Source of the DNA: Smittia aterrima
Lineage: Eukaryota; Arthropoda; Insecta; Diptera; Chironomidae
DNA length: 64,000 nt
Direction: 5' to 3'
Assembly (NCBI GenBank): GCA_033063855.1
Contig: CP093831.1
Coordinates: 17,608,001-17,672,000, forward strand
Position numbers and translations under genes: made by a program. The stretch's first letter is position 1, and every line of letters starts with the position of its first letter. The notes beneath the pieces were generated by a model. It ran no database searches. It saw only the letters and a list, made by a program, of their open reading frames with translations, and had not been told where the DNA came from. Positions 36,111-47,884 of this stretch are shown here, piece by piece.

Positions 36111-37811
36111 TTAGTCCCAATATTTTATGAGACCGTCCCATCCAGCCGTGATGAGTTTACTTGACTCGTGTGGATTCCATAACGTGCTGATGCAGACACC
36201 TTCATGAGCTTGCCACTTTTTGTAAAGTTTCGTTGTTTTCCAGTCCCAAATATAACATTTTCCGTCACCATCGCCTGATACCAAATATGACATGTCGGGG
36301 GAGAAATCAAGTCCGCAAGCGTAACCGGAAACCATGTGACCGTCGAACGTTTTCTTCCTGTTCATTTTGAAGCGGTTGATGGCCGAGAAGATGACGATTT
36401 TATTGTCCAAACTCTGACAAGCGAGCCATTTGCCGTTGGGAGCAAGAGTCACTGCTGGCATCGAGTGCATTGTAGGATCGGCGATGTATTTCATGTCAAC
36501 TGGAATGTCCCATTCCCAAACTCGCATGCTCTTGTCATCGGAAGTCGTCACGAATCGTCTGTTTTCATCGACAAAAGTTATCGTGTTGACGGCGCCTAAA
36601 TGTCGATCGTACTCTTGCACAATTTCTCCGCTTCTCGTATCCCAACAAAGAATCTTTTTGTCTGATGTTCCACATACGAACAAATGCTGTTTGTTATAGT
36701 CTGGATGGAATTTCACACAATACGGAACCTTTCTGGATGTGAATCGCGACACGACGTTGCCTGTTTCAGTGTCCCAAAGCTTTAGATAACGATCATATCC
36801 AGCGGAGACAAACTGAGTACCTCGTGCATTGAAATCAATGTCGCGAACTGCTTGACGATGTCCTGTATAAGTTCGTACGCAGCGACGTTCATTGTACACT
36901 TCCCAGATCTTGATTTTCGCATCCATTCCACATGAGAGCAACAGATGAGCTGATTTCGGGAAGAGGCGAATCGCAGAAATTCCTTTCGTGTGTCCAGTCC
37001 AAGTGTGAATGTGAGCTTTAGGTAAGAAGCAGCGATCTGGACGAGCTCCTGGTTTCAAACTGACTCCAACATCGTGAGGTGGATGAAGGAACGAGCGTCC
37101 TTGATAATCAACAGAATCGCTGATGTGAAGAATTGATTTCTCTTCAATTGGCTTCTCTTCAACTTCGCGTTTGTTTCGTCGTTGTTTCTTTGCCATCATT
37201 TCCTCGATCTCTGCTTTCTCTTGATCTGTCGGCTGCGAAACTAACTTCTCATCTTCATATTTTCCCCACGGTCCTAAAAAGCCTTCAAGATCCGATGGAT
37301 TATCATTTTTATGTCTCTTACGTCTACTCTCTGCTTTCAGCTTCGTTGATTCGAAAACAGTTTTGCCATCTGAGTTGTAAGCCGCTTCGAGATGACCAAC
37401 ATAGTTATCTCCTGCCGTTGGCTTATCAGCTGAAGGATCCAAAGCATAGCCAAAGCTGTGAAATGTTCTTCTCTGGTTCTCAAATTGAAAATCACTGATG
37501 TGTGCTGCTTCTGTAAATCCCGCCGTAGTATTCTTCTTGGCTTTTTGAAGATCGGATTTGAATGGATTGTCGGGACCTTGAACGGGAGCGAACAATTCTT
37601 CGTATCTTGGATTATACTGAAGCTCGCCTTCTGTTGTTTTCACTGCTCTTTCTGCTACAGCTCGTTCAATCGGAACCACGACGGGACAAGCTAAAATTTG
37701 TATCGACTTTGCGATTGAATATTCCGACGAGATGGGCTTGAGATGAGCGAGTTTCTCATCGTTCTCAGACTCTTCTCCACTGCTGCTTCCGTACGCTTGT
37801 AAATTCAGCAT
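36111..37811 (-). CDS. cdc40: Pre-mRNA-processing factor 17 (Prp17/CDC40), intronless
   Basis: A single 566-residue frame, close to the usual length of animal CDC40 (about 580). The N-terminal part carries the family's conserved segments (YNPRYEELFAPVQGPDNPF, HISDFQFENQRRTF, FLGPWGKYEDE), then a basic-acidic linker (residues about 200-245). A seven-bladed WD40 propeller fills the rest from about residue 265: HTWTGHTKGISAIR, YTGHRQAVRDIDF, DRYLKLWDTETG, DKKILCWDTRSG, DKSMRVWEWD, FDGHMVSGYACG and DGLIKYWD at the end. Known role: second-step splicing factor in the spliceosome, nuclear. The start Met gives MLNLQAYGSS, typical of the family. An AATAAA on the minus strand near 36063 lies about 45 bases past the stop. 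No intron is needed; the gene is complete and presumably expressed constitutively. Confidence 0.96.
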   Translation of the reverse strand: MLNLQAYGSSSGEESENDEKLAHLKPISSEYSIAKSIQILACPVVVPIERAVAERAVKTTEGELQYNPRYEELFAPVQGPDNPFKSDLQKAKKNTTAGFTEAAHISDFQFENQRRTFHSFGYALDPSADKPTAGDNYVGHLEAAYNSDGKTVFESTKLKAESRRKRHKNDNPSDLEGFLGPWGKYEDEKLVSQPTDQEKAEIEEMMAKKQRRNKREVEEKPIEEKSILHISDSVDYQGRSFLHPPHDVGVSLKPGARPDRCFLPKAHIHTWTGHTKGISAIRLFPKSAHLLLSCGMDAKIKIWEVYNERRCVRTYTGHRQAVRDIDFNARGTQFVSAGYDRYLKLWDTETGNVVSRFTSRKVPYCVKFHPDYNKQHLFVCGTSDKKILCWDTRSGEIVQEYDRHLGAVNTITFVDENRRFVTTSDDKSMRVWEWDIPVDMKYIADPTMHSMPAVTLAPNGKWLACQSLDNKIVIFSAINRFKMNRKKTFDGHMVSGYACGLDFSPDMSYLVSGDGDGKCYIWDWKTTKLYKKWQAHEGVCISTLWNPHESSKLITAGWDGLIKYWD

Positions 37812-40019
37812 TTTAACTAGATGCGGCGGTAGCTAAAATTTAAACGTTTGTAATTTAATATTTCACTGTTTACTTTTTTTGAGCGTAGTTGAGTTCCCTT
37901 TGAAAGGGCGTTGAACTACTTTTTTTTCTTTTGGGAATCGGCGGTTGATGATTGCAAATTATGTTGTCAGACAAGAAACCTCCTCCCTCGACTGATTATT
38001 TAATGGAAACACACCCCAGTCTAAATGAAAAGCTTTCAACTTTGATTATGTTTCATTTGAAATATTCCAAGTTTACATTAAAATGACTGCAGATCTCTTC
38101 GACGTTCAGACATATCTCAGACAGGAAAATCGTCGCGATGAATTATTAGAATGTTGATTTGAAATTTCTATTTTGACTTTCCGATGATGCTGAGTTGAAT
38201 GGCAAGACATTTATCAAAAAAATCTTCAACACAAATTGTCTTTGCTGTTAACATTTCCCGAATGTTCCTCGCCTTAATTTAAATCAATTAGCATTCAATG
38301 ACAAATTAAGTCGCACGATTAATCGATTAATTTTCAATTTACCTCTAGAAGTTTATGCGTAGCTGTGACTGCTGCGAGATCCATAAATCAAATTAAGAAC
38401 GTGCTGTGCAAACTTTGAGGATTAATTACTTGCTGTGTGAAACCCCTTTCGTTTGCCATGCGGTAGATTTCCGTTCGGTCTGAAAACTAAACTGAAGGCG
38501 ATAAACAAATCATTTGAAAGCGTTGAAAAAGAATAAATTTTTAAGAATTCCTAACACTTGACATTTAATTTCGCTTGAAGTTGTGAAAACTTTTTTGTTG
38601 AAGTTTCTTCCTTCAAATTTTTAAATTGCTTGCCCCTAGAAAATCCGGCAACCGCAATGTATCATCATTTCCTTTAAATTCTGATTCATAAATTGTTAGT
38701 AAGCTTATGACTTGATGCTTTTATTGACCGACTTGTCAGCTTTATCTAAAATTGTAAAGTCACGAGCCATTCCCGTCATCCAAAGCTTCGTCTGCATCTG
38801 GTTGCTATTAACTTGCAACTTCGCCAACGTGTCTTTCAATGGCTGTCATGATAATGAAAAGCTTGCCAACTGAAACTTTTGTTCTTTGTGCTGGTTGAGC
38901 TGTTGAACGTCATACGAACGCGAAATTTCATTTCATTGTTCGAATTGTTTTTGCGTTGTGTTTGGAATGTAAACTCGTTCAACACGCGCGTTACTGGAAC
39001 AAAAAGAATATTCTTTTTCTTCTAATGCCTCTCGTTCTCATGTCGTTGGCGTCAAAAAATTTATGTGGCAAATGTTGTCGGGAAACTTCTGCTGAAGAAG
39101 AAAACAAGCAAAGAGGCAGAAGCAGCGAAGAAAATTTGTGCAAATAATTCTGCGAAATTGCAATGAGCTCAAGCCACAAAATGAAGTTATTTTAATATTT
39201 CTCATAAGCTTCTGCATAATTTCGTTGCCTGATGTTCTGAACTACTTGATTCACTTTAAAATTACTTCAGATTTGTCTCAATATCCAAAGCTTCGTTTAC
39301 TTGCATGTGCTTTTTGCTTTTTTTATGAACTCATCACCATTTGCTCTCACAAGAGTCACTTTCAACAGTTTGAGTACATAATATCGTTAAAGTTCCACAG
39401 TAAAGCGAATGATGTTTTTAAATTGCAACTAAAAGCTTTCGAATAGCTCGATGTGAAGGAATTTCTTTTATTTCTGAAAACTACAATTAGGAAAATTACT
39501 GAATCGAAACATTTCTCTTGAAACTGAAATATTCTTGGAAAATTTTAACTAATTAACAACCAAAGCTTGAAAAGCTTTTTTCTCGTTAAAAACTTTTCCT
39601 TCACTCGAGACACAGACTGAACAAGCAATTAAATTGATTTAATTCAACGTCTTTTTGCCCAACTTGTTGAACTGAAGTTCACGCGATGCCACCACGAAAT
39701 AAATCAACGACTTTTGTGTTTTGCAATTGGAATTGGTAAGGCAATTTGCAAAGGCTTTACGTGCTAACTAGTACTTTAGCTTTTCTCTCTGATCATTAAT
39801 TTTTATCGGCACGAGAACATTTCTCGAACACACCACGAATCAACGCGAATCATTTGCTCGTCGAATCAGAAATAATTATCTCTCAATTTACTTTCAGTCG
39901 ACTTTTAACTATCGATAAGAAAGAAGGAAAATCAATATACGTCGTTAGATTCTAATCAGTTCGGATATCAAAGTGAAAATATTTTTTAAGCAATCAAAAG
40001 GCAAAAAAAAAGTTGAAAA
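37812..40019. other. Intergenic, no gene seen
   Basis: 5' flank of Prp17 and upstream region of the Zasp-like gene. Only short open frames without domain similarity. Confidence 0.5.
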
Positions 40020-43000
40020 ATGGTTGTGGACGTAAAATTGTCTAAAGAAGAAGGAAGGCCGTTTGGGTTTCGGTTGATCGGGGGTGCGGATTTCGATATA
40101 CCCTTGACATGCTCCAGAGTAAGTGGTAGCGTGAATAGTGATGATTATTGAACGGGCTCTACTCTCATGACAGTTAATGTGGCAAAACAATGACATATCA
40201 CTCCATCAAGCCTCAATAGAGCTGAAAAACTCCTGAAAAATTCAGCATCGAGCAGATTGCATAACCAGACTGATTTAATTTAAAATATTTTCATTTATTT
40301 TTAAATCACATGTCTGCGACTGACTCGACAGTTTGGTTGTTTTATTTATTTTCATTCGATCGAGAAAAAAAAATTTAAATATTTTATTATTTTTGATGTG
40401 AAAGAAACTTTTTTGTGGTCGCAAAAAGCTTTTATCGACTCAATCAACGATTTTTACTAAACTCGATGATTAATCCTTGATGACAATTTTAAATATTGAA
40501 GCTCCAGCTTTGTAAAATTTGTATGAGCAAGCAAATGGAAATAATATGTTGATTAAAAAGTTTAAATGAACTTTAAATTACTTTTAAAAGCGAACATTCC
40601 AACTCGAAATCATAAATGTTTCGAATTAAAGTTGCCGCTCAAAACTATTTCAAATTTAATCATCAATCGCGTCGCTTCACATGTGAAAGTTGATTCACGA
40701 AGTTCAGAACAATGCGTGAAGTTTATTTAGAGAATGCAATGCATTTTTATTTCTCCTTCGCTCTGCTCATCGTGTAGATGAAAGCCATTTGTCTAAATAT
40801 AAACTGCAAAACAACAAAACAAACTCGTGATGTGTTTTTGCAACTTTTTTTACGCTAGTTGAACACACAATTTGTCAACATTTTTTTGCAAATACGTTCA
40901 TGAACTTTTGCCTTTGGTTTACCATGTTGTAGGTGGTCGAAGGAAGCACAGCGGAACATTGTGGCATGCTGGAAGGCGATGTGGTGGTTCGAATTAATGA
41001 TAAGCCAACCATAAATATGAGTCATGAAGATGCACACCGGGAACTTATCGCAGCTGGAACTGAGTTTATTCTTGGCGTTTTGAGGTTTGTTTAGATTTAT
41101 TGTAGATTGAGCGAATTGCGAGATTACTTTGTAACTTTGTAGAGCGACGAGTCTGTTGCCACAAGGTGATGCGTTTGAAGGAGCACCAGCTGTGTCATTT
41201 GTTGCATCAAGCGACGTTGACATACAAAAGGAGCAAGAAAGGATCGATAAAATTATTCCAGATGCTTCTGTGACCGATGAGGCGATTGCTGAGTTACTCT
41301 CGGGAGAAGCTGAGGTGTTGAAAGGTCATGGAGTCTTAGGGTAACTGAATCAATTTGTCGAAAGTTTTAAAGAACTCACTTATCATATTTTAACAGTGTC
41401 AACTTTAACAAGATGATGCCAAAAGCTGGCGTCTTCAAACAGAGCGAAGTTTTTCAAGTTCTTAATGATGAACAGTTGAAGACGAAAGCAGAGCAAGAAC
41501 GTGAAGAAAAATATCAGTGGACTACTTTCTTACAGAAGCCACAGCGTCCTCCACCTCAAAGCTGGCTTCAACAACCTCTTACAAATACTTATCGACCGGT
41601 TATTGTTAGACAGCCAAAGCCTAAATGCGCTCCTGATTATCGCCCTCCGACTCCCGTAATTTACGTCATGCAAGAAAATTCTTTTTCTAAAAGTTTTCGT
41701 TTTAGGAACAACCTCAAGTTCAAGTCGAGGAAACACAACAAACTGAAAGTTTCGTTGAGGAAACGATTGTCGAGCAAAGTGAAGTTCAGGAACAACAGTT
41801 TGAATGTCAAACTTACGTGGCTGAAGTTTCTTCGGAAATGACCTTCACAACAACTACTGTGACTGAAGAGGTGATGACATTTGAAGAACTGGCTTCGGAA
41901 GTCACTGGAGAACCTCTTAATGAAGAACTGAAGAGTCAAGAAGAAGAAGTCAGCATCGTTAGTTCCGCTTTCGCTGAGCAACTCGTAAATGTACAAGCTC
42001 AACTGATGGCATTGAGTCACTTGCCAAAAACAATTCAATCAACCCTCGATGAGATTACAAAGCAACTTCAGTCGTTGATTCCTCCGTCGAAGTTGAAGCA
42101 AAAGTCAATCGAGCCAGAGTGCAAAGAAGAAGAAGTGGCCGTGACAAATGAAGGTAAATCGGTTTATAATCTTCCGCAATTGAGAATAACAACAACTTTT
42201 CCTTCGTCGTAGAACCTCAAGTGCAAGTCGAGCAAGTCGTAGAAACAACTGTCGAAGTCACAAGTGAAACCACTCAGACAGTGATGGAAGAGCAAAAGTC
42301 AGTTGAAGAACCATCAATTCATCCAACAAAGGACGAGATTGAAGAGTACGAGGAATCACAAGCAAAGTTCCGGGAACTGTGGGAGAAGAAACGCGAGAAA
42401 GTAAGATTCGTTTCATTTGAGTTATTATTTCGAATGAGAAAGTTCTGTAAGTGGTTTTGCCTCGCTGACAGAACTTTTTCTTAACGACTGCCTTTTCAGC
42501 AGATTGTTTAAAAGGGAAAAAGAAGTTAAAGGAGAGCAGAGGGTTGAGGATATTTCGAGTTGAAATTTAGTTTTGAGATTTGAGAGTGAGATCACTTCAT
42601 GACGAAAGCTCTCAAGAGAAAGTTTTAAGCTTTAATTTTATCTCAAGAAATTACATTGAAATCCCCTCAACACCCGGAAATTATTTTCGGTACGCTCAAC
42701 CGGAATTATCGCCTGAAGCTTTTCTTTATAGAAATCATTATTAACCGAAAATTTTGCTTCCTAAAAAAACGCCTAATTTCGATCCGAATTGAAAATGATA
42801 AGAAGATGCATTGCCAAATTGGTGGCTGGAAGATCCGAGGTGTTCGTGAGACGGAGGATCCAAACTGCGTGGCTGAAATTCCGATTTATCACTTCACAGT
42901 TCCCTTGCCGAAAAAGAAATACAGCGACTATTAAACGACACTAGCTTAGCTAACAAAATTCATGTTCATAAAGTTTTACGACAACGCCGAGGATAATAAC

Positions 43001-43967
43001 GAAGCTAACCGAAAATTCTTTTCTCATTTCGTTCGAAATATCTTTTCTTGCATTTTTCTTCCCGCTTGCAAATCATTCTCATCATTTTTTAAATTATAAT
43101 TTTGCATATATTTTATCTCTCCCCTCCATCATCCCCAACATTCACCGACGAAATCACATTTCAAAATGAGTAGCAGGAGCCTAAGGACGCTAAGACCGAA
43201 TTGTCGGCTGAGTTGAAACATAAAGTCAGCGAAGACCGGAACATGAAGCAGAAGAAGGCAAAGAGTTTCCGCGGTCTTCAACCCCAGGAACGACCAATTA
43301 CGTTACCCGGAGGCAGAAAATGGCGCAATGCGAAGGACGCAATGAATGAAGAGATGATTGCAGAGATTATTTCATCACAGGCAGAGCTCATCATGGGCTC
43401 GACATTGGGGTATGCCATTAATATTTTAATTATCTCTTCATTCACATTCTTGTCATTCATTTTTAATGTTCATTCTCATCAACATGATCTCATCAGCAGC
43501 GAATATGAAAGTCCGTTTTTGAATTTCGATGAAAGGTAATTCAATTAAACTCCGTTCATTCAATTTCTAACAATGTGTTTAGCTTTATTGAAGCTTTCCA
43601 TCGCACTCATGATCAAGCACGAAACTAATATTTCAGTGCGACATGCGATTTTAGTTGACAAGCTCACTCCACAATGACAATAACAAATTGAGTTGAAAAT
43701 GGAAATTAATTGATTGTTAGACCCAGTTACTTAATTAAAAAGCTCAAGTTTCTGCTTTTGCCCGTTTTCAGAGTCAATTTTCTGAAATACCAGAAGCCTG
43801 AGAAGGATTTAAGTTTTCTGAAGAACTCGGAGACTTATCGAACGATTCATCACTTGACACCTGTCGAGAATGGCATCGAGAAGCGTCCTGCTGTCGTCGC
43901 AGCTGAGGAAGACATGTTGAAAGTAAAACGTTTGATTCATATGCGCATGCCAGTCTACAAGATTTAA
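40020..43967 (+). CDS. Zasp-like PDZ protein (Z-disc), two alternative C-termini
   Basis: Shared exons: 40020-40118, 40933-41084, 41143-41340, 41397-41655, 41706-42153, 42213-42400. Then either a terminal exon 42803-42934 (491-residue protein ending KKKYSDY) or exons 43177-43409 and 43772-43967 (590 residues, ending RMPVYKI); both options join in phase 0. Residues 1-84 are a PDZ domain: RPFGFRLIGGADFDIPLT is the carboxylate-binding loop, then STAEHCGMLEGDVVVRIND. Next comes a ZM-type module (AIAELLSGEAEVLKGHGVLGVNF then SEVFQVLNDE), a Pro-rich segment, and a Glu/Gln/Thr/Val-rich low-complexity region. The long isoform adds a second, similar module (MIAEIISSQAELIMGSTLGVNF). There is no LIM domain, which fits insect Zasp66/Zasp67 better than Zasp52. 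Known role of the family: alpha-actinin-binding scaffold at muscle Z-discs. Poly(A) signal near 44341. Confidence 0.87.
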
Positions 43968-46128
43968 GCCTGAACCTGCTCAATGAACTTTAAACTCAAC
44001 CGAATTTCTTTTCTTTCTCTCCTTACAGTGTGCGTCACCCAATCCATTAAATCAGAACTCATCATAATTCAGTTTTCGAGTGCGCTTAACCATCACCATC
44101 AAGATAACAATTTTATTCAACATCGGATAATTAAAAGACAAAAAGAGAGAATTCTATTTATTTTATTTATTGAACAATTCATATTAATCAGTCTCCAATT
44201 CTCTTCTTCAATCGCTCGAACGTGACATTTCGTTTTCCTTTTTTTCCTTTCTAATCACATCTCTCACTGAGCATCATCAAGATTGAAAACTTTCACTTAA
44301 ATCTGTTAAACGAATATTTATGATTGTAAATGTAAAGTGGAATAAAAATGCTTTAAAACAAGACATGAAGTTCCATTAAGATCACGAGTCCTGTCGTTCA
44401 TCATTCTGATTGAGATTTAATGTGATGTTTGCGTACTTTCGGAAATATTGCAATTTTCCAATATCAATTTTTCTTACGAAAGCAATAAATCATTTGATCT
44501 TAATCCTAGCATTGCCGCTCTAAAAGTAAACTCGAGAAAATTGCGAGGCGAAGGAAAAGTGAAAATAAATCAAGGCCGAAGCGATGTGACATATAAATCG
44601 TTGGATTGGAATCGCGTTTATACATTTTTAATCTATTAACGTGGCAGTTGTTGCAGCACTCTCGTCTCTTTGATTCATCGCTCGCGGAATTTTCCAGCGA
44701 TTTGTTGTTGAAAGCCGCTCGTGATTCAGCGACTGCAAAGAATTTATTGTTCGGCATGAACGGCGATGTCAAGAAGCAATAAATTTTGATTCCACATAAA
44801 AAGAATGAAATGAAATCTTTCATTACTTGAGCAGCAACAAAAGTTGGAGATTGTAAAAGTCAAAAGCAGAATAGTTTTGCTTGTCGAGCTTGTTACTTAA
44901 TCAACGATCGATCCCTTGCAGACAATAATATTTTCTTTTCATTTTTCGTCTCCAGTCGCTTAATACTAAAAACTGATACTTACTTGCGACGGCAGATATA
45001 AAATGCGACTAGACAAGTCATCGCTATCAATGTCAGAGGAAAATGAATTCAAATAGGTTCAAAACTTTTCCCTCGCAATTCGATGTTTGGCGTCGTGAAT
45101 CTGATGCCAAACAAAAATACGATTGCCGCATCTGTGCTATTCCCAACCTTCACCTAATTTATTGAGAGTTGAGGGTGAGATGAATTCACAACAAGAAAAT
45201 ATCTGGAGAAGCCGAGGCATGATTGCCCTGCTACATCTCTCAGTGAATTGATTTGTTATTCTCGAAAGCAGCATGTGATGTCTTAATACGAACATGCCAG
45301 TGTCAAATCGCAATTCTCACATTTTATTCTTCAAGAACGAGTGGGACGACTCACTAAAAAAGTCTCTGTCGTCAATGAATTCTTCATGAGTTTGTTTCGC
45401 ACGAATCTTCTCCCACGTAAAACTTTTGTCGGCGAAATCGAAAAAACAAAAATCTCCCATCGATTTTTTTATTCTATCGTGACAATCAAACGAAAAGGAA
45501 AAGAAGAAAAAAATTGTTATAACAGCTCTCTCGTTTGGCCTGGAGCGTTGCTCAATCTTTCTCCCACCAAAAAAAATTTCTTCCAACCCCCTCCACAAAA
45601 GTTTCTCTCGCTCTTTCCTTTCGCTCACTATTTTCCTCTCTTAAAGCTCTTCGCTTCTTGAAATATAACACGAATCGACCTTCAGAGGGAAATGAAAATG
45701 CGCTGACTCCTTCTGGGTAAAATTCGGTCTTTTCCTCGAAATTCGCTGAAGTGTTATTCTCACGGCATCATGATAAAAAGAAAACTTGTTTTCCTCTCGC
45801 TGCCTAAAGAAAATGTTGACGAAAACTTTTCCATTTCAGCAAACATGACACTTCAAGTCAATAATGTGAAACGAATCGATAGAAACTAGCAAGTTGATGA
45901 AAATAAATTGATCGGAAATGCATGAAGAGTATTTATATTTTAAAAAGAAATTCAGTAATTGCTCAAATTCTTGATAATGTTCCGTTTTGAATCAGTGAGT
46001 TTATTTAACATTTTCCTAATTTGGTTGGTGAACAAATCTCAGATAACAAAAAATCTAAAAATTAAAAATGCCAGTTGACAACATATTTTACCAAAAAAGA
46101 TTTAAATTGTTCATATTTTATTTTACAG
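43968..46128. other. Intergenic, no gene seen
   Basis: 3' flank of the Zasp-like gene followed by AT-rich spacer. Open frames up to about 106 codons overlap on both strands and look random. Confidence 0.5.
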
Positions 46129-46520
46129 CTAAAAAACTAAATTTCTTCGTTTCTTTTCAGAAAATGAACCGAAAGTCTCTTTTAATGGAGAAATCATTGA
46201 TGCTGCGAAGTCTATGACAAAAATGACTTCACCTTTTCCATCGATGTACCAATAAATCAATTTATAATCTCCTGATGGTATGAATGGCATCAAGAATTGG
46301 GATTTGACGTTGCAATGTTTCACATAATGTTCCCAAAAAATAATAAAATTTTCGTCTCATTTCGATTAATTTTATATTGACTAACTCTGTAGGGACATTC
46401 GTGAATCGCAGAAGGTGCGGTGTATCGACAACAATTACTTCGCCATTAAATTTGAAATTTCTTCCGTCATAATTTTACACCAATCAATTCGAGGCGTTTG
46501 CATAACTTCTCGGTAGATCG
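46129..46520 (-). pseudogene. DUF1091 gene remnant (last two exons)
   Basis: 46323-46129 reads as a DUF1091 last exon (VKSQFLMPFIPSGDYKLIYW...ASMISPLKETFG) but runs 12 codons past the place where the relatives stop. Upstream on the same strand, 46515-46375 is a decayed second exon: IYREVMQTPRIDWCKIMTEE is readable, followed by an in-frame stop after LMAK and a frame change. No first exon was found. It lies next to intact gene A in the opposite orientation. Confidence 0.8.
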
Positions 46521-46730
46521 TTTAAGATCTATTTAAGTTTATACGTACTAAAGCTTTTCTTCAAATACGAATCAGTTTACAGGAAAGTTTTACACCCAGC
46601 GCGAGTTGATTGGCTAATCCCAATTCCAGCGAATCACAAACAGAAGTATTTAAAAATTAAATCTCTAATTGCATCTTAAATAATTTCGTGTAATTTTGGA
46701 ACTAAATTCGTATAGTTAGATGAAGCAGAA

Positions 46731-46740
46731 CTCCCGGGAG
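46731..46740 (+). promoter_or_regulatory. Palindromic CTCCCGGGAG element upstream of DUF1091-A
   Basis: A perfect 10-base palindrome 102 bases before the ATG. It recurs at exactly the same distance before gene C (49243-49252) and, with one change, before fragment B' (48334-48343). Conservation in the more diverged B' flank suggests a regulatory site; the bound factor is unknown. Confidence 0.4.
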
Positions 46741-46841
46741 ATTTTAAATTTGTCATTACAATAATTGCTAGTTTTGATTAGTTTACGAGCTTTGTCTATT
46801 TCACTAAAGAGTTTTAAAATCAAAGCAAAAGTCGACTCAGA

Positions 46842-47517
46842 ATGTCAACGATAAAACTTTTTTGTGCAATTTTGTTTTCTCTGTTCTTCGTTTTGATGAT
46901 CAAGTGTGACTTGAGCAAGCAGTCGATCTACATTAAAGGAGTTCGTTGCAATGCTTCACATCCAAATGTTTTTCAGAACTTTTCTTGTTACGCAAAATCA
47001 TTCAATCGAACGTTTTCGACAATAAATGCCTTCGCGTACTTACGAGAGCCACAAAAAGAAGTTTTTGTAAGAAATATTTTATTTAGATATTTTCGGATTT
47101 AGTTATTTATATTTTGTTATAGTTGGAAGTGAAACTTTTCTACAAATATGGGACGATTTATAGAGAAGTTATGCACACTCCTCTAATTGATTGGTGCAAA
47201 CTGATGAAGGAAGAAACTTCAAATGTGATGGTGAAGCAATTGTTGTCGTTAATAAAGGATTCCGTGCCTTCCTTGGTCCATGAGTGTCCCTACAAAGTAA
47301 GTGAAATGAAATAATAAATTTTTCGGAATTAATTTTGTTTCAAATTTAGGAAGCTGTTCTCAAAAATGTCAATGTCAAATCTCAATCTTTATTGTCGCTT
47401 ATTCCAGCAGGTGATTATAAAATGATATTTTGGGCTTTCGATGGAAAAGAGGACAATCTCGGCGTTCTCAACATCATTGGATCAATGATTTCACCATTAA
47501 AAGAATCGTTTGGCTAA
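46842..47517 (+). CDS. Secreted DUF1091 (CheB-related) protein A
   Basis: Three exons, 46842-47066, 47123-47296 and 47350-47517, phase 0, encode 188 residues. A signal peptide (IKLFCAILFSLFFVLMIKC) is followed by the family pattern: YIKGVRCNAS, SCYAKSFNRTFSTIN, KLFYKYGTIYREVM, DWCKLM, HECPYK, then PAGDYKMIFW and ISPLKESFG at the end. Four mature cysteines are visible in the conserved places (VRC, SCY, DWC, HEC). DUF1091 proteins are small secreted insect proteins related to CheB and the MD-2-like lipid-binding fold; some affect contact-pheromone responses in flies. The exact ligand is unknown. It is the left arm of an inverted duplication with gene C, from which exons 1-2 differ by a single residue. 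AATAAA lies about 20-40 bases past the stop. Confidence 0.87.
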
Positions 47518-47884
47518 TCTAAAATATTTAAAAATAAATCTCATATTTCAATAAAAAAAAATACCGATCACAAGCGACCTGGCAAAAGGCTCCGATTTTT
47601 CCTTTCCCACAAGCTAAATTTCCATAAACTATTGGCCTAACCGATTATTTCGTTGCACGGTGGCTTGACTGGATATTTCAAAAGCAAATATATTTTTGCT
47701 GACAGACGAATAGACAAAGCGGCCACAATAAAGTTTTTTCTTACGAAAAAAGCCCTAAAAACCCAATTGAAATTGTTTACTTGATCATGACTCATTATAA
47801 GTGTTCGTTTGTTATCAAAATAATTTCAGTAGCTTTTCATATTTCAGTAAATAGTTTTAAAATCAAAATAAAACTTGTCTCGGA
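47518..47884. other. Spacer between DUF1091-A and fragment B
   Basis: Probable 3' UTR of gene A, then the 5' flank of fragment B. That flank keeps AGTTTTAAAATCAAA next to the ATG, as in genes A and C, but not the CTCCCGGGAG element. Confidence 0.5.

Larger units (their letters stand above)
46530..47517. repeat. Outer inverted-repeat arm, left (contains DUF1091-A)
   Basis: Matches the reverse complement of 48457-49450 over roughly 990 bases: about 310 bases of 5' flank plus the whole three-exon gene with both introns. Similarity ends at the stop codon on the inner side. The 5' flank of both arms holds a fossil second-exon fragment (near 46551-46606; reads KLFFKYESVYRKVLHPA). Confidence 0.82.

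Noticed and set aside
39138..39446. Open frame of 102 codons with hydrophobic segments
   Set aside because: Hydrophobicity comes from AT-rich codons; no family pattern, no promoter or partner exon.
45341..45661. Overlapping open frames over 100 codons on both strands
   Set aside because: Mirror frames in AT/GA-rich sequence; neither resembles a protein family.
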